From: Bacillus sp. V5-8f
GTDB lineage: Bacteria; Bacillota; Bacilli; Bacillales; DSM-1321
NCBI RefSeq assembly: GCF_002863565.1
Contig: NZ_PGUW01000004.1
Coordinates: 372,001 to 436,000 of the forward strand
Reading direction: 5' to 3'
DNA: 64,000 nt
Positions 15,606 through 26,068 of the stretch are shown here, in pieces. The translations under genes were made by a program, and so were the position numbers. Numbering within the stretch: position 1 is the stretch's first letter; each line of letters opens with the position of its first letter. The notes beneath the pieces are model-generated. The model was not told the DNA's origin. It made no database searches and worked only from the letters and a program-made list of their open reading frames with translations.

Positions 15606-16823
15606 ATGTTATCTCAAAAAACGATTGAGATTATTAAATCAACTGTACCTGTCTTGGAAGTGAAAGGTACGGAAATCACAACTGTGTTCTATAAAAATTT
15701 ATTTGAAAGCCATCCGGAATTATTAAATATTTTTAACCATGCCAATCAAAAAAGGGGACGTCAACAAACGGCTCTGGCCAACACAGTCCTAGCGGCAGCT
15801 ACATACATTGATAACCTTGAAACGATCCTCCCGGTCGTTAAGCAAATAGCCCATAAACACCGCAGCCTCGTCATCAAACCGGAGCATTATCCCATTGTCG
15901 GCCAGCACCTCCTGGGAGCCATTAAACAGGTTCTTGGAGAGGCTGCTACAGATGATATCATCAATTCCTGGGGAGAAGCTTATGGTGTAATTGCCCAGGT
16001 ATTCATCGACATTGAAAAAGAAATGTACCAAGAAGCGGTTAGCCAGGAAAACGGCTGGGCTGAATATAAAAATTTCAAAGTGGTGGATAAAGTAAAGGAA
16101 AGTGAAGTCATCACATCGTTTTATTTAAAGCCGGCAGACGGTTCCGCAGTGCCTTCGTTTCTACCAGGGCAATACATTACGATAAGATTGGAAATACCGG
16201 GAGAAGAGTACTTATTCAACCGCCAGTACAGCCTTTCAGTTTCCCCTGGCAAGGAATATTACCGTATCTCTGTAAAAAGGGAAGCAGAAGGCACTTCACC
16301 AGATGGAAACGTCTCCAACTACTTGCATGACCACATCAATACAGGTGATGTTTTAGAGGTTACCGCACCTGCTGGAGTATTCACTCTGGATGCTCAAAGC
16401 CTATCTCCTGTGGTATTTATTAGCGGGGGTGTGGGCATAACGCCTTTCATGAGCATGGCAAACGCAATTGCGGAAGCAAACCCTGAACGCCAGGTGCAGT
16501 TCATCCATGCGGTCAGAAGCGGCAAAGTCCAGGCGTTTAAAAACGAATTAGAAGCGCTAAAAAACACGATGAAAAACTTAGAATTGTCCTATGTTTACGA
16601 ACAACCTACGGAACAAGATCGAAAAGAACTGTTCTTCGCCAAGGATGGTTTTATTGACGCTGAATGGCTGCAAGATTATATTACAGACAGAGAGGCTGAT
16701 TACTTTGTATGCGGACCGGTGCTATTCTTGCGGGCAATCGTCGGAAGCCTGAAAAAGCTGGGCGTTGAGGATACACATATCCACTTTGAATTCTTTGGCC
16801 CTGCAGCTAGTTTGGAAGCTTAA
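15606..16823 (+). CDS. hmp: flavohaemoglobin, nitric oxide dioxygenase
   Basis: 405 aa: a globin domain (1-140), then FAD and NAD(P)H domains. It oxidises NO to nitrate using O2 and NADH. Haem pocket residues Tyr29 and proximal His85 are visible. FAD motif NRQYSLSV and NAD motif GGVGITPFMSMAN are intact, and the C-terminus HFEFFGPAA fits Hmp. AAAGGGG precedes ATG 15606. Under NsrR control by the operator in its leader; ends in a terminator. Confidence 0.96.
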   Translation: MLSQKTIEIIKSTVPVLEVKGTEITTVFYKNLFESHPELLNIFNHANQKRGRQQTALANTVLAAATYIDNLETILPVVKQIAHKHRSLVIKPEHYPIVGQHLLGAIKQVLGEAATDDIINSWGEAYGVIAQVFIDIEKEMYQEAVSQENGWAEYKNFKVVDKVKESEVITSFYLKPADGSAVPSFLPGQYITIRLEIPGEEYLFNRQYSLSVSPGKEYYRISVKREAEGTSPDGNVSNYLHDHINTGDVLEVTAPAGVFTLDAQSLSPVVFISGGVGITPFMSMANAIAEANPERQVQFIHAVRSGKVQAFKNELEALKNTMKNLELSYVYEQPTEQDRKELFFAKDGFIDAEWLQDYITDREADYFVCGPVLFLRAIVGSLKKLGVEDTHIHFEFFGPAASLEA

Positions 16824-16836
16824 TAGTTTTTTGGTG

Positions 16837-16874
16837 GAGCCATTTGTCCCTAAAAGGGCAGCTGGCTCTATTTT
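16837..16874 (+). terminator. terminator after hmp
   Basis: GGAGCCA near 16836-16842 pairs with TGGCTC (16863-16868), with an inner CCCT/AGGG stem, followed by TATTTTT. Confidence 0.8.
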
Positions 16875-16998
16875 TATATAAAAGCTTAACTTCTGTATTT
16901 GTCATAAAAAGAGTCCAGAATATACCTGCCACTATAAAGACATTAAACATCTCAAAAGGTTATAATGTGTTATATAAGTTTTTTTTGAAGGTGAATCT

Positions 16999-19146
16999 AT
17001 GAAACTGATTATTGCTGAAAAGCCCGATCAGGGGGCTGCTCTGTCCAAGCAATTTAAAACAAAAAAGCAACAAGGATATATTGAAATTCTGCCTAACGAA
17101 CTTTTTGAAAAAGGAGCATATGTAACATGGGCTGTGGGCCATTTATGCCAGCTCGTATCCCCTGAAACATATAGGGATGAATGGAAAAAGTGGACACTCG
17201 AAACCCTTCCTATCATCCCGGAGCGATTTCAATACGAAGTCACAAAATCCAAGGCGAAGCAATTTAATCTGGTGCGTTCTCTTATCAGGAAACCGGAAGT
17301 AACTGAAATCATCCATGCAGGGGATGCAGGGCGGGAAGGTGAGTTGATCATCAGGAATATTGTCAACCTTAGCGGTGTAAAGAAGCCAATGAGACGCCTG
17401 TGGATTTCATCTTTGACACCCAAAGCTATCTATGAAGGATTTCAAAACCTGCTGGATGAGGAAAAAACAAGAAGCCTATTTTATGAGGCATACACTAGGG
17501 CCTGTGCCGATTGGGTGGTTGGAATGAATGCTTCAAGGGTGTATAGCATTCTGCTAAAAAAGCAGGGAATGTCGGATGTTTTTTCTGCCGGCCGTGTACA
17601 GACACCGACTCTGGCTTTAATTGTCAAACGGGAAAAAGAAATCGAAGAATTCAAGCCCGAGCCATTTTGGGAAGTGCTCGCCCAGTTTAATATACAAGGG
17701 AAGAAAATTGAAGGGAAATGGCAAAAAGATAATGAGCCACGTATTAAAGACGAGGAAATGGCAAACAAGATTGCCGCTTTTTGCAAGGATAAACCGGCCT
17801 TAATTGGAGAAGTACAAAAGGAACGCAAGGAGTTCCAGCCCCCGATGCTTTTCAACCTTTCATCCCTGCAGGCAACAGCGAATAAAATCTTTAAATTTTC
17901 CCCTAAAAAAACACTGGACGTTTTACAAAGCTTGTACCAAAAAGGGATTGTTTCATATCCTCGTTCCGATTCGAATTATGTGACCAAAGGAGAGGCTGAG
18001 ATATTTCCTGATATTCTTCAAAAGCTTGGTGACCTCCCTCAATATAAAGGATTATTCCCATTGCCGAATTCCTCGATTATAAATAATAAACGCTATGTCA
18101 ATGAAAAAAAAGTGACGGATCACTATGCGATCATCCCGACGGAACAAGTCAAAAATCCAGATCAGCTTTCGGCTGATGAACAGAAAATTTATGATTTAGT
18201 GATCCGACGACTGATTGCAGCCCACTATGATCAGGCGATTTTCGATTATACAACGGTTACAACTATTGTGGACAAACGGGCAGAGTTCGTATCAAAGGGA
18301 AAACAGCAAATTCAGGAGGGTTGGCGGAAAGTCATTTATCAAAAAGAGAAAGACGATGATGTTATTTTACCGATTCTTTCAGAGGGTGAAGAAGGAAAGG
18401 TTGCAAAAGTCCAAGTAAAAGAAGGAAAAACACAGCCGCCGAAACGTTATACCGAAGGGCAATTGATTACCCTTATGAAAACCGCGGGAAAGCACTTGGA
18501 TAACGAAGAGCTGGAGAAAGTTTTAATGAAGACTGAGGGCCTAGGCACCGAAGCAACCCGAGCTGGAATCATTACGATGTTAAAGGATCGAAAATATATA
18601 GATGTAAAGAAAAATCAGGTGTTTGCTACTGATAAAGGAAAAGTATTAATTAGTGCGATCGGCGATAAAATCCTCGCTTCACCTGAGATGACAGCCAAGT
18701 GGGAGCAGCGGCTTAGGGAAATTGGGGAAGGAAAAGCGTCGCCGGCAACGTTCATGGAGCAGGTAAAAAAGCTCTCAGCTAAAGTAATCGAGGATGCGAA
18801 GGTAATGTCACAGAAATGGAATTTCGAAGGCTTGGACACAGAATCCATTCAAAGAACAAAATCAAAGGGGTCTCTGGGAAAATCGGTTGGCAAATGCAAG
18901 GTTTGCAATGGCACGGTTATCGACAAAGGAGATTTCTATGGATGTTCAAACTATAACAACACACGATGCAGTTTTACCCTGTCCAAAAAACTGCTTGGCA
19001 AAACAATTTCGCAATCGAATATAAAGAAACTTCTTGATCATGGAAAAACAGATTTAATAAAAGGCTTTAAAAAAGGGAACAAAACATTTGATGCCTTTTT
19101 GGAGTGGAATGAAGAGGAAAAAAGGATCAGTTTTGTGTTTAAATAA
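16999..19146 (+). CDS. topB: DNA topoisomerase III
   Basis: Type IA topoisomerase (715 aa) that passes single strands to decatenate and resolve recombination intermediates. Toprim motifs IIAEKPDQG and HAGDAGREGE are at the N-terminus. The catalytic Tyr is residue 320 in VSYPRSDS. A C-terminal zinc ribbon is present (CKVCNGT ... GCSNYNNTRC). ATG 16999 has GAAGGTGA upstream. Monocistronic. Confidence 0.96.
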   Translation: MKLIIAEKPDQGAALSKQFKTKKQQGYIEILPNELFEKGAYVTWAVGHLCQLVSPETYRDEWKKWTLETLPIIPERFQYEVTKSKAKQFNLVRSLIRKPEVTEIIHAGDAGREGELIIRNIVNLSGVKKPMRRLWISSLTPKAIYEGFQNLLDEEKTRSLFYEAYTRACADWVVGMNASRVYSILLKKQGMSDVFSAGRVQTPTLALIVKREKEIEEFKPEPFWEVLAQFNIQGKKIEGKWQKDNEPRIKDEEMANKIAAFCKDKPALIGEVQKERKEFQPPMLFNLSSLQATANKIFKFSPKKTLDVLQSLYQKGIVSYPRSDSNYVTKGEAEIFPDILQKLGDLPQYKGLFPLPNSSIINNKRYVNEKKVTDHYAIIPTEQVKNPDQLSADEQKIYDLVIRRLIAAHYDQAIFDYTTVTTIVDKRAEFVSKGKQQIQEGWRKVIYQKEKDDDVILPILSEGEEGKVAKVQVKEGKTQPPKRYTEGQLITLMKTAGKHLDNEELEKVLMKTEGLGTEATRAGIITMLKDRKYIDVKKNQVFATDKGKVLISAIGDKILASPEMTAKWEQRLREIGEGKASPATFMEQVKKLSAKVIEDAKVMSQKWNFEGLDTESIQRTKSKGSLGKSVGKCKVCNGTVIDKGDFYGCSNYNNTRCSFTLSKKLLGKTISQSNIKKLLDHGKTDLIKGFKKGNKTFDAFLEWNEEEKRISFVFK

Positions 19147-19254
19147 TCGGGTCAAGCTATTTAGCCTTGGCCCTTCATGCAATACGTTCCTTGTTTCAAT
19201 CCATACAATATAGTAAAATTTTAATGATTGGGATTTGAAATGGAGGATGCGCCA

Positions 19255-19680
19255 ATGCCTACACCGAGCATGGAGGATTACATAGAACAAATATATTTAC
19301 TAATAGAAGAAAAAGGGTATGCACGCGTTTCCGACATCGCCGAAAACCTGTCTGTACATCCTTCCTCCGTTACGAAAATGGTTCAAAAGTTAGATCAAGA
19401 AAAGTATTTGGTCTATGAAAAATACCGAGGGCTGATCCTGACACCAATTGGCAAAAAAATAGGTAAACGCCTCGTGTACCGGCACGAATTATTGGAACAG
19501 TTGCTTAAAATTATCGGGGTCAAGGAAGAAAACATATATCAGGATGTAGAAGGAATCGAGCATCATCTAAGCTGGGATTCGATTGATCGAATAGGGGACT
19601 TGGTACAGTTTTTCAATGAATCAACGAAAAGGGTTGAGGAATTGAGGGCCATCCAGAAACAAAATGAAGCTGAGGAATAA
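19255..19680 (+). CDS. mntR: manganese-responsive DtxR-family repressor MntR
   Basis: 142-aa regulator that represses manganese uptake genes when Mn is bound. Metal ligands known from B. subtilis MntR are present: Asp8 and Glu11 ([10 protein letters not shown]), the His of YRHELLEQ, and Glu/Glu/His of DVEGIEHHL. Start ATG 19255 has TGGAGG eight bases upstream and gives the family N-terminus [12 protein letters not shown]; the longer frame from 19228 is rejected. Confidence 0.96.
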   Translation: MPTPSMEDYIEQIYLLIEEKGYARVSDIAENLSVHPSSVTKMVQKLDQEKYLVYEKYRGLILTPIGKKIGKRLVYRHELLEQLLKIIGVKEENIYQDVEGIEHHLSWDSIDRIGDLVQFFNESTKRVEELRAIQKQNEAEE

Positions 19681-19705
19681 GCCGAAATTGAAGGCTTATT
19701 TTTAT
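19676..19705 (+). terminator. terminator of mntR
   Basis: AATAAGCC (19676-19683) pairs with GGCTTATT (19693-19700), then T-rich; overlaps the mntR stop. Confidence 0.88.
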
Positions 19706-19814
19706 TGGCTTTTCAATTTAAAACCGCAGGCAGGATTATGTTTAATTTTATAGAATCAACCCTATACATGTTTTTAGCTTCGGCTATATAAACTGAAAAA
19801 TGCGGGGTGTTTAA

Positions 19815-20510
19815 ATGAGCAACCATAATTGGCATGGTGAGGCTGAGAAAAAGTGGGATTCATATTCTGGAAAATGGACAGAAAATTCGCGGGACATGTG
19901 GGAGAACGGGAGCCGCAAGAAGATTATCCCCCTGTTTAAAGAGCATATCCCAGGTGGCGGAAGAGTGTGCGATCTTGGTTGTGGCGACGGTTACGGCTCT
20001 TTGCTGCTCTCCAATAACGGATATAATGTGACCGGGCTGGATATTTCCACTGAAATGATTGAAACGGCAACCAAAAGGGCTGCCGGAAATAATCGCTTGA
20101 CTTTTATAAGGGGAGACCTTGTCAATCTGCCATTTAACGATGATGAGTTTGACGCCGTCATGGCCATCAATTCAATAGAGTGGACGGAGTCCCCGCTTAA
20201 GGCTTTGGGTGAAATATACAGGGTTGTGAAACCGGGGGGCCATGCTTTATATGGCATACTTGGCCCCACTGCCGCACCGAGGCAGCAAAACAGCTACAGA
20301 AGGTTATATGGAGAAAAGGTGATCATGAACTCGATGCAGCCATGGGAATTCGAACAGCTGGCTAAAGAAAATGGATGGCAGCTTTCCGCTGAAGCAGGAG
20401 TGGAAAAAAGAGGAGTTAACTTTGATCAATTAGCCTTCCTGCCAAAGGAATTATGCCAGGCTATTTCCTTTATGTGGCTGTTTATCTTCAGGAAGACTGA
20501 GGTCTTGTAA
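19815..20510 (+). CDS. class I SAM-dependent methyltransferase
   Basis: 231 aa with methyltransferase motif I VCDLGCGDGYGS (residues about 51-62), motif II acidic residue in TGLDISTEMI, and post-motif ALGEIYRVVKPGG, i.e. a Methyltransf_11-type fold. The substrate cannot be read from sequence. GCGGGGTG precedes ATG 19815. Single gene. Confidence 0.87.
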   Translation: MSNHNWHGEAEKKWDSYSGKWTENSRDMWENGSRKKIIPLFKEHIPGGGRVCDLGCGDGYGSLLLSNNGYNVTGLDISTEMIETATKRAAGNNRLTFIRGDLVNLPFNDDEFDAVMAINSIEWTESPLKALGEIYRVVKPGGHALYGILGPTAAPRQQNSYRRLYGEKVIMNSMQPWEFEQLAKENGWQLSAEAGVEKRGVNFDQLAFLPKELCQAISFMWLFIFRKTEVL

Positions 20511-20592
20511 AAAATTAAGGAAACCAGGCTGCCTATTCCCTACTCTGTATGGAAATAGAATATAATATATTTGTAATAAAGGAGGCAGTTTA

Positions 20593-20883
20593 ATGACAAC
20601 AAAGAAAATCACAAAAGAGGAAGAGATGAAGCTTCCGGTTTTCAATAGCCATCTGGATGCAGTGAACCATTTTAAAAAGAAGTTTGGCGAAGACTTTGTG
20701 TTGAAAAGCCAGGGTGAAAAAAATGGGGAGAAAATCTATATTTACGTCCTGTTATTGGATAGGGAAGCATTTAAAACGGGCCAAGAAAAGCTAGCGAGGT
20801 TTGAAATGGTCCCCCCTGAATTCACTAATAGCTTTCAGTCTATTGAAATAAAAGAAAATGGAGATTTCCGGATCGCTCATTAA
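20593..20883 (+). CDS. hypothetical protein, 96 aa
   Basis: Soluble, charged protein with no motif that I recognise. The middle reads LDAVNHFKKKFGEDFVLKSQ, then a strand-rich part IYIYVLLLDREAF. AAGGAGG stands seven bases before ATG 20593 and a strong terminator follows, so it is a genuine single gene. Function unknown. Confidence 0.7.
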   Translation: MTTKKITKEEEMKLPVFNSHLDAVNHFKKKFGEDFVLKSQGEKNGEKIYIYVLLLDREAFKTGQEKLARFEMVPPEFTNSFQSIEIKENGDFRIAH

Positions 20884-20896
20884 CTCATATGAAGCC

Positions 20897-20936
20897 AAAA
20901 AACAACCTTGCCCGAAAACGGACAAGGTTGTTTTTT
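20897..20936. terminator. bidirectional terminator
   Basis: AAAAAACAACCTTG (20897-20910) pairs with CAAGGTTGTTTTTT (20923-20936); T runs on both strands serve the 96-aa gene and metA. Confidence 0.93.
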
Positions 20937-20971
20937 ATGTCGCTAGTTTAGTTGGTATTCGCCCGTTAGTT

Positions 20972-21880
20972 TTAATCCCATTCATAAGGAGTTTCCTGGT
21001 AAACGTAATAATTCAGCCAGTTGGAGAATAATAAGCTTGCATGGCTTTTCCAGCGGTAAATGGGTTTTTTTTCTGGATCGTTGCCAGGAAAATAGTTTTC
21101 AGGGATCGAAATCGGCGCTCCTTTTTGAAGGTCACGATAGTACTCAGTTGACAGAGTATCAGCATCATATTCGAGATGGCCGGTAACCATGATTTTTTTT
21201 CCGTCTTTTGAGGACACTAAGAAGATGCCTGCCTGTTCCGATTTAGAGACGACCAATAGGTCATCATGGTTTTCAAGCTTTTCCACATCAATATCGGTAT
21301 GCCTGGAATGAGGTGCAAGAAAGATTTCATCGAATCCATGCACAAGTTTAGTGTTTGGCAAAAGCACCTCGTGCTCAAATACGCCGAAACATTTTTGTGG
21401 AAGAGAATGTTTTCCAATTCCATAATGATGAAACAGAGCAGCTTGGGCCCCCCAACAAATGTGTAACGTTGATGTTACGTTATTGCTTGTCCAATCCATT
21501 ATTTCCTTTAGTTCGTCCCAATAATTCACTTGTTCGAATTCCAGTTTTTCCACCGGGGCACCAGTAATAATCATGCCGTCGAACTTTTTATTCTTTACCT
21601 CGGAAAATGTTTTGTAAAACTGGTCGAGATGCAGCTTGCTTGTATTTTTGGATTCGTGCGAAGTCAATCGCATGAAGGAGATATTCACCTGCAAAGGTGT
21701 GTTACCAAGAAATCTTAGAAGCTGGGCCTCGGCTTTTTCCTTCTCGGGCATCAGGTTTAAAATAATAATATTTAAAGGACGGATATCCTGGCTGATCGCA
21801 CGGTCTTCGTCCATTACGAATATATTTTCATTCTCCAGTATTTCCTTGGCAGGCAGTTGTGATGGTATTCTTATCGGCAT
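20972..21880 (-). CDS. metA: homoserine O-acetyltransferase (MetA family)
   Basis: Activates homoserine for methionine synthesis. 302 aa, the usual MetA length. Cys142 in HICWGAQ is the acyl-enzyme nucleophile, with the His/Glu of VTGHLEYD downstream. Residue 111 is Glu (GAPVEKLEF), which in the Bacillus enzymes favours acetyl-CoA, whereas Gly there favours succinyl-CoA; so acetylation is expected. ATG 21880 is preceded by AGGGGG. I looked for an S-box leader on this strand and did not see one. Confidence 0.94.
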   Translation of the reverse strand: MPIRIPSQLPAKEILENENIFVMDEDRAISQDIRPLNIIILNLMPEKEKAEAQLLRFLGNTPLQVNISFMRLTSHESKNTSKLHLDQFYKTFSEVKNKKFDGMIITGAPVEKLEFEQVNYWDELKEIMDWTSNNVTSTLHICWGAQAALFHHYGIGKHSLPQKCFGVFEHEVLLPNTKLVHGFDEIFLAPHSRHTDIDVEKLENHDDLLVVSKSEQAGIFLVSSKDGKKIMVTGHLEYDADTLSTEYYRDLQKGAPISIPENYFPGNDPEKKPIYRWKSHASLLFSNWLNYYVYQETPYEWD

Positions 21881-22042
21881 CCATAGGCCCCCTATTCTTA
21901 ATATTCGAAATTGCATTATGTCCATTATATAAAAGTTGGGAGCCAGCCGCATCATTTTTGAAAAAATATTGCAATTTCCTTCCACAAATAAGGGAACATG
22001 ATAAAATGGTTAATAGCTTAAGCGAGAGGCGGCGACACAAAA

Positions 22043-23731
22043 ATGAACCAAAAAGCAACATTTAAAAGCGATATTGACATTGCATTAAGTTCAGAGATGA
22101 AACATATAAAAGAGATTGCTAAAAGAATCGGAATAGGGGAAGAAGATTTAGAGCTTTACGGCAAATATAAAGCAAAGCTATCATTTGATATGCTTAATAA
22201 ACTAAAGACAAAAGACGAGGGCAAGCTCATCCTTGTAACCGCTATTAACCCAACAAAGGCAGGTGAGGGAAAATCTACGGTAACAGTCGGACTAGGGGAT
22301 GCATTGAATAAAATCGGCAAAAAGGCAATGATAGCCATGCGGGAACCATCGCTCGGTCCTGTAATGGGCCTGAAGGGCGGTGCGGCTGGTGGAGGTTATG
22401 CGCAAGTATTGCCAATGGATGAAATCAATTTACATTTCACCGGTGACATACATGCAATCACAACGGCGAACAATGCATTGGCTGCTTTGATTGATAACCA
22501 TCTCCAGCAAGGAAACGAGCTGCAGATTGACCCAAGAAGAATCGTCTGGAAGAGGGTACTCGATATGAACGATCGCGCTCTCAGGAATGTCGTGGTTGGA
22601 CTTGGAGGACCTGCCCACGGAATACCAAGGGAGGATGGGTTCGACATTACAGTCGCTTCAGAAATCATGGCGATTTTATGTCTTGCGGAAGATCTGAAGG
22701 ATTTGAAGGCGCGTCTTGCAAGAGTTGTAGTTGCATACGATTATAGCCAAAATCCAGTGACCGTCGGTGATTTACAAGTGGAGGGCGCCCTGACATTACT
22801 GCTCAAGGATGCGGTAAAGCCAAATCTGGTTCAGACAATTGAACACACGCCGGCGTTAATCCATGGAGGGCCATTTGCAAACATTGCACACGGCTGCAAC
22901 AGCGTTATTGCGACAAAGGCTGCCCTTAAGCTTGCCGATTATGTTGTAACTGAAGCGGGCTTTGGAGCCGATCTTGGAGCGGAGAAATTTCTACATATTA
23001 AAGCGAGAAACGCCGGAATTAAACCTGAAGCTGTTGTGATTGTAGCAACAATCCGTGCGTTAAAAATGCATGGGGGGCTGCACAAAGAAGAGCTAGGCAG
23101 AGAAGATCTGGCAGCTCTTCAGGCCGGTTTTGAAAATCTAAGGAAGCATATTGAAACGATTGATGCATTCGGGCTCCCATTTGTAGTAGCCCTAAATCGC
23201 TTTAGTACAGACAGCAGCCTGGAAATATCGTTATTTGAAAAGCTTTGTAAAGAAGAAGGTATTCCCTGCGCAATGGCAGAAGTTTGGGAAAAAGGTGGCG
23301 AAGGTGGAGTAACCTTGGCGGAAACTGTTGTAAAAGAAATTCAAAATAACAAGAAAACCTTTGAACCGCTATATGATCTATCCGATTCGCTAGAAGATAA
23401 AATAAACACCATTGCCCGAAAAGTTTATGGGGCTGCAGGCGTAGATTTCAGTAAGGAAGCAAAGGCACAGCTCCTTCAATTCGACAGGCTGGGCTGGTCC
23501 CATTTGCCTGTCTGTATGGCAAAAACTCAGTATTCCCTTTCAGATGACCCGGCAAAGCTTGGGCGCCCTGAAGGGTTCGTGTTAACAGTAAGGTCTTTAA
23601 AGCCTTCCATTGGTGCGGGTTTCATCGTTGCTTTGACGGGGGATATCATGACGATGCCGGGACTTCCTAAAAAGCCCGCTGCTATGAATATGGATGTGGA
23701 TGAAACTGCTAACGCAACAGGCCTTTTTTAA
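22043..23731 (+). CDS. fhs: formate-tetrahydrofolate ligase
   Basis: ATP-dependent enzyme making 10-formyl-THF from formate, feeding purine and one-carbon pools. 562 aa with P-loop TKAGEGKST and the family segments [29 protein letters not shown] and [14 protein letters not shown] 22043 has only a modest GAGAGGCGG ribosome site. Divergent from metA. B. subtilis 168 lacks fhs, so this is a difference from that reference. Confidence 0.96.
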   Translation: MNQKATFKSDIDIALSSEMKHIKEIAKRIGIGEEDLELYGKYKAKLSFDMLNKLKTKDEGKLILVTAINPTKAGEGKSTVTVGLGDALNKIGKKAMIAMREPSLGPVMGLKGGAAGGGYAQVLPMDEINLHFTGDIHAITTANNALAALIDNHLQQGNELQIDPRRIVWKRVLDMNDRALRNVVVGLGGPAHGIPREDGFDITVASEIMAILCLAEDLKDLKARLARVVVAYDYSQNPVTVGDLQVEGALTLLLKDAVKPNLVQTIEHTPALIHGGPFANIAHGCNSVIATKAALKLADYVVTEAGFGADLGAEKFLHIKARNAGIKPEAVVIVATIRALKMHGGLHKEELGREDLAALQAGFENLRKHIETIDAFGLPFVVALNRFSTDSSLEISLFEKLCKEEGIPCAMAEVWEKGGEGGVTLAETVVKEIQNNKKTFEPLYDLSDSLEDKINTIARKVYGAAGVDFSKEAKAQLLQFDRLGWSHLPVCMAKTQYSLSDDPAKLGRPEGFVLTVRSLKPSIGAGFIVALTGDIMTMPGLPKKPAAMNMDVDETANATGLF

Positions 23732-23804
23732 TTTATTAGAACTATTATTGCTCGTAATCGTTACACGGAGTAACCTAATTTGGCAACATCGAGGTGTTTA
23801 GGCA

Positions 23805-24347
23805 ATGTTCGATCCTACAGCGTTTGAAAATATGAAGGTGGTATTAGAAGGCGCTATATATGATAAAGAATTTAACGGTGAAACGGTCGTAACGAATAGA
23901 ATGGATAACGTTAACCTGTCCAGTCTCTCTAGGCAGTATGAAATTGAAATCGCGCTCTCTAAAGAAAATCCAATAAGGGCTAGCATAAGCTTACAGGCAA
24001 GTTTAGAAAATCTAGCATCAGAGCTTCTACCGGGTTCAAGCATTAGTAGTGGTTCAAAAGCCGGATGCATTGTATCTGTTGCTTTTGGCCTTCCATTTTT
24101 CGTGGAACAGGAGAAAGCAGCCTCTATAATTGGTTCGCTTGAAGCAATTTGGGGTAAAGAAAGAACCATTACATTGACTAGCTCTGTAGAATATTCTAAT
24201 AAGTCTGTCCGTTCCATGTTTTCCAGGGTTGCCGTATCTTTCGGCAGATTGATTACGGAAGAACAAATGGATGATCTTCTAACGATGGTAGATTACATGG
24301 CAGACTCACTTTTCATGCTTGAATCTTTAGAGTTCGAAAAGAAATAG
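23805..24347 (+). CDS. conserved hypothetical protein, 180 aa
   Basis: No family recognised. Soluble protein starting MFDPTAFENMKVVLEGAIYD with a long helix-rich C-terminal half (TEEQMDDLLTMVDYMADSLF). GAGGTG precedes ATG 23805. A small GTTAC-N5-GTAAC inverted repeat (23760-23774) lies just upstream. Appears to be a single gene between fhs and bsaA. Confidence 0.68.
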   Translation: MFDPTAFENMKVVLEGAIYDKEFNGETVVTNRMDNVNLSSLSRQYEIEIALSKENPIRASISLQASLENLASELLPGSSISSGSKAGCIVSVAFGLPFFVEQEKAASIIGSLEAIWGKERTITLTSSVEYSNKSVRSMFSRVAVSFGRLITEEQMDDLLTMVDYMADSLFMLESLEFEKK

Positions 24348-24408
24348 GGAGTCGTCCATTAAAATTGTACTGTAAGGTAACGAAGAAGAGGGGAGTGGTA
24401 CTTAGAAA

Positions 24409-24885
24409 ATGTCGGTATATGACTTTGAAGCTAAAAAGATTGATGGTGAAGTGATTTCCTTGAATCAATTTAAGGGAAATGTAACTCTAATTGTCAACAC
24501 CGCGAGCAAATGCGGGTTTACCCCTCAGTATGACGACCTGCAAAGCCTGTACGAAAGATATGAAGAGAAAGGATTTACGATATTGGGATTTCCTTGTAAC
24601 CAGTTTCTTAGCCAGGAACCAGGTGATGAGCTCGAAATTGACTCTTTTTGCAGGTTGAATTACGGAGTTACTTTCCCAATGTTTGCAAAAGTGGATGTAA
24701 AAGGCAAGGAGGCGCATCCGTTATTTGAATATTTAACGGATAACGCGCCAGGAGTAATGGGCTCAAAGGCGATTAAGTGGAATTTCACCAAGTTTTTGGT
24801 TGATAAAGAGGGCCGGGTCGTAAGAAGATATGCACCACAGACGAAACCCTTTGACATCGAAGGCGATATAAAAGAACTCCTCTAA
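24409..24885 (+). CDS. bsaA: glutathione peroxidase-like thiol peroxidase
   Basis: 158-aa thioredoxin-fold peroxidase that reduces hydroperoxides, probably with thioredoxin rather than glutathione. Peroxidatic Cys is in NTASKCGFTPQY, Gln in FPCNQFLSQEPG, and Trp-Asn in IKWNFTKFLV, completing the active site. Similar to B. subtilis BsaA. GGGGAG lies upstream of ATG 24409, at long spacing. Ends in a strong terminator. Confidence 0.93.
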   Translation: MSVYDFEAKKIDGEVISLNQFKGNVTLIVNTASKCGFTPQYDDLQSLYERYEEKGFTILGFPCNQFLSQEPGDELEIDSFCRLNYGVTFPMFAKVDVKGKEAHPLFEYLTDNAPGVMGSKAIKWNFTKFLVDKEGRVVRRYAPQTKPFDIEGDIKELL

Positions 24886-24891
24886 ATCCGG

Positions 24892-24922
24892 GGCCCTTCA
24901 TGATGAAGGGCCTTCTTTTTTT
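24892..24922 (+). terminator. terminator after bsaA
   Basis: GGCCCTTCAT-G-ATGAAGGGCC (24892-24912), followed by TTC and T7. Confidence 0.93.
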
Positions 24923-24998
24923 ATCCGCTTCACGTAAAAGGAATAAAGTTTTCCGGTAGCAAAATATAATGGAATATCATGAAAGGGGAGGGGCTGGC

Positions 24999-25390
24999 AT
25001 GCGGGAAAAAATAGCTTGGATAACTGACAGCACCGGTTTTCTGCATGATGAACATAAAAAGAATCCTGATGTTTATGTGGTTCCGATGATTGTTATTATT
25101 AACGGCAAAGAATATAAAGATGGTGTGGATTTGATGCCTGAACAACTTTTTAGCTTCATGAAACAAGATAAAGTTATACCAACAACCTCCCAGCCGTCTG
25201 TAGGAACCTTTGCTGACCTGAGTACGACCGAATTGTCTCTGTCCATGTTTCCAGCAGCCTTAGTGGTGCAGTGGCTGCAAGCCAGCAGGCAGCTGAACTG
25301 GTTTCCATACCGGTCCATACATTCGACTCACTCCTTATTTCTTTCCCAATGCCCTCGAAAATTTCTGTTAGTAAAACAAACTCGTGTTAA
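24999..25390 (+). pseudogene. truncated DegV-family gene
   Basis: A normal DegV start (AWITDSTGFL ... TTSQPSVGTFADL) runs to about 25220. The expected continuation YDRIVSVHVSSSLSG is present but in another reading frame, and about a dozen codons between the two parts are missing, so a deletion with frameshift is evident. The second frame reaches HTFDSLLISFPM and soon ends at TAA 25390, after roughly 130 of the usual 280 residues; the C-terminal fatty-acid-binding half is gone. GGGGAGGGG precedes ATG 24999. An intact paralogue lies at 40981. Confidence 0.85.
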
Positions 25391-25423
25391 AATAGTACCC
25401 GAGCATATTAAAGGAGAAATTAA

Positions 25424-26068
25424 ATGAATCGATTTTACATAGAACAAGCCGAAGCGTTCGTGAAGAATCAGCTTGGAAATGATACATCCGGCCATGATTG
25501 GAATCATATAGACCGGGTAAGGAAGCTAGCCTTGCATATAGCAAGGGGGGGAAATCAAGGGAATCATTTCATCATTGAAATGGCTGCTCTTCTGCACGAC
25601 ATACCGGACGGCAAACTACATGACAGTGAGGATGAAGGCTGGAATATTCTCATGAACTGGTTTTCGCAAATAAAATTGCCGCCAGAAGCGGAGAGAGCCA
25701 TCATAGATATTATCTCAACGATTTCTTTTAGTGCCGGTGTTGATGTGCTTCCATCGGTAGAAGCAAAAATTGTACAGGATGCGGACCGGCTTGATGCGAT
25801 CGGTGCCATCGGAATTGCAAGGACTTTTGCATATGGCGGGAAAAAAGGACAAGCCATCTATGATCCGGACATTGAAGTCAGGGAGCATATGTCGAAGCAA
25901 GAGTATCGGTCTGGTCGAAGTTCTTCCGTACACCATTTTTACGAGAAACTGCTAAAATTGAAAGGAATGCTGCATACCGATACGGCCAGAAAAATCGCTA
26001 ACGAGCGGCATGAATTTATGGAGACATTTTTACGGCAATTTTATAAAGAATGGGATGTTACAGAATGA
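25424..26068 (+). CDS. ypgQ: HD-domain phosphohydrolase (YpgQ family)
   Basis: 214 aa with HD motifs: H in GHDWNHIDRV, HD in LLHDIPDG and D in DADRLDAIGA. B. subtilis YpgQ of this family is a Mn-dependent (d)NTP pyrophosphohydrolase, so nucleotide clean-up is a fair guess. AAAGGAG precedes ATG 25424. The stop overlaps the start of yfmR (ATGA), so the two genes are coupled. bsaA, metA and ypgR are neighbours of ypgQ in B. subtilis too. Confidence 0.9.
   Translation: MNRFYIEQAEAFVKNQLGNDTSGHDWNHIDRVRKLALHIARGGNQGNHFIIEMAALLHDIPDGKLHDSEDEGWNILMNWFSQIKLPPEAERAIIDIISTISFSAGVDVLPSVEAKIVQDADRLDAIGAIGIARTFAYGGKKGQAIYDPDIEVREHMSKQEYRSGRSSSVHHFYEKLLKLKGMLHTDTARKIANERHEFMETFLRQFYKEWDVTE

Noticed and set aside
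22020-22036. AGCGAGAGGCGGCGA upstream of fhs, recalling an S-box start
   Set aside because: No S-box core or terminator follows, and it is on the strand away from metA.
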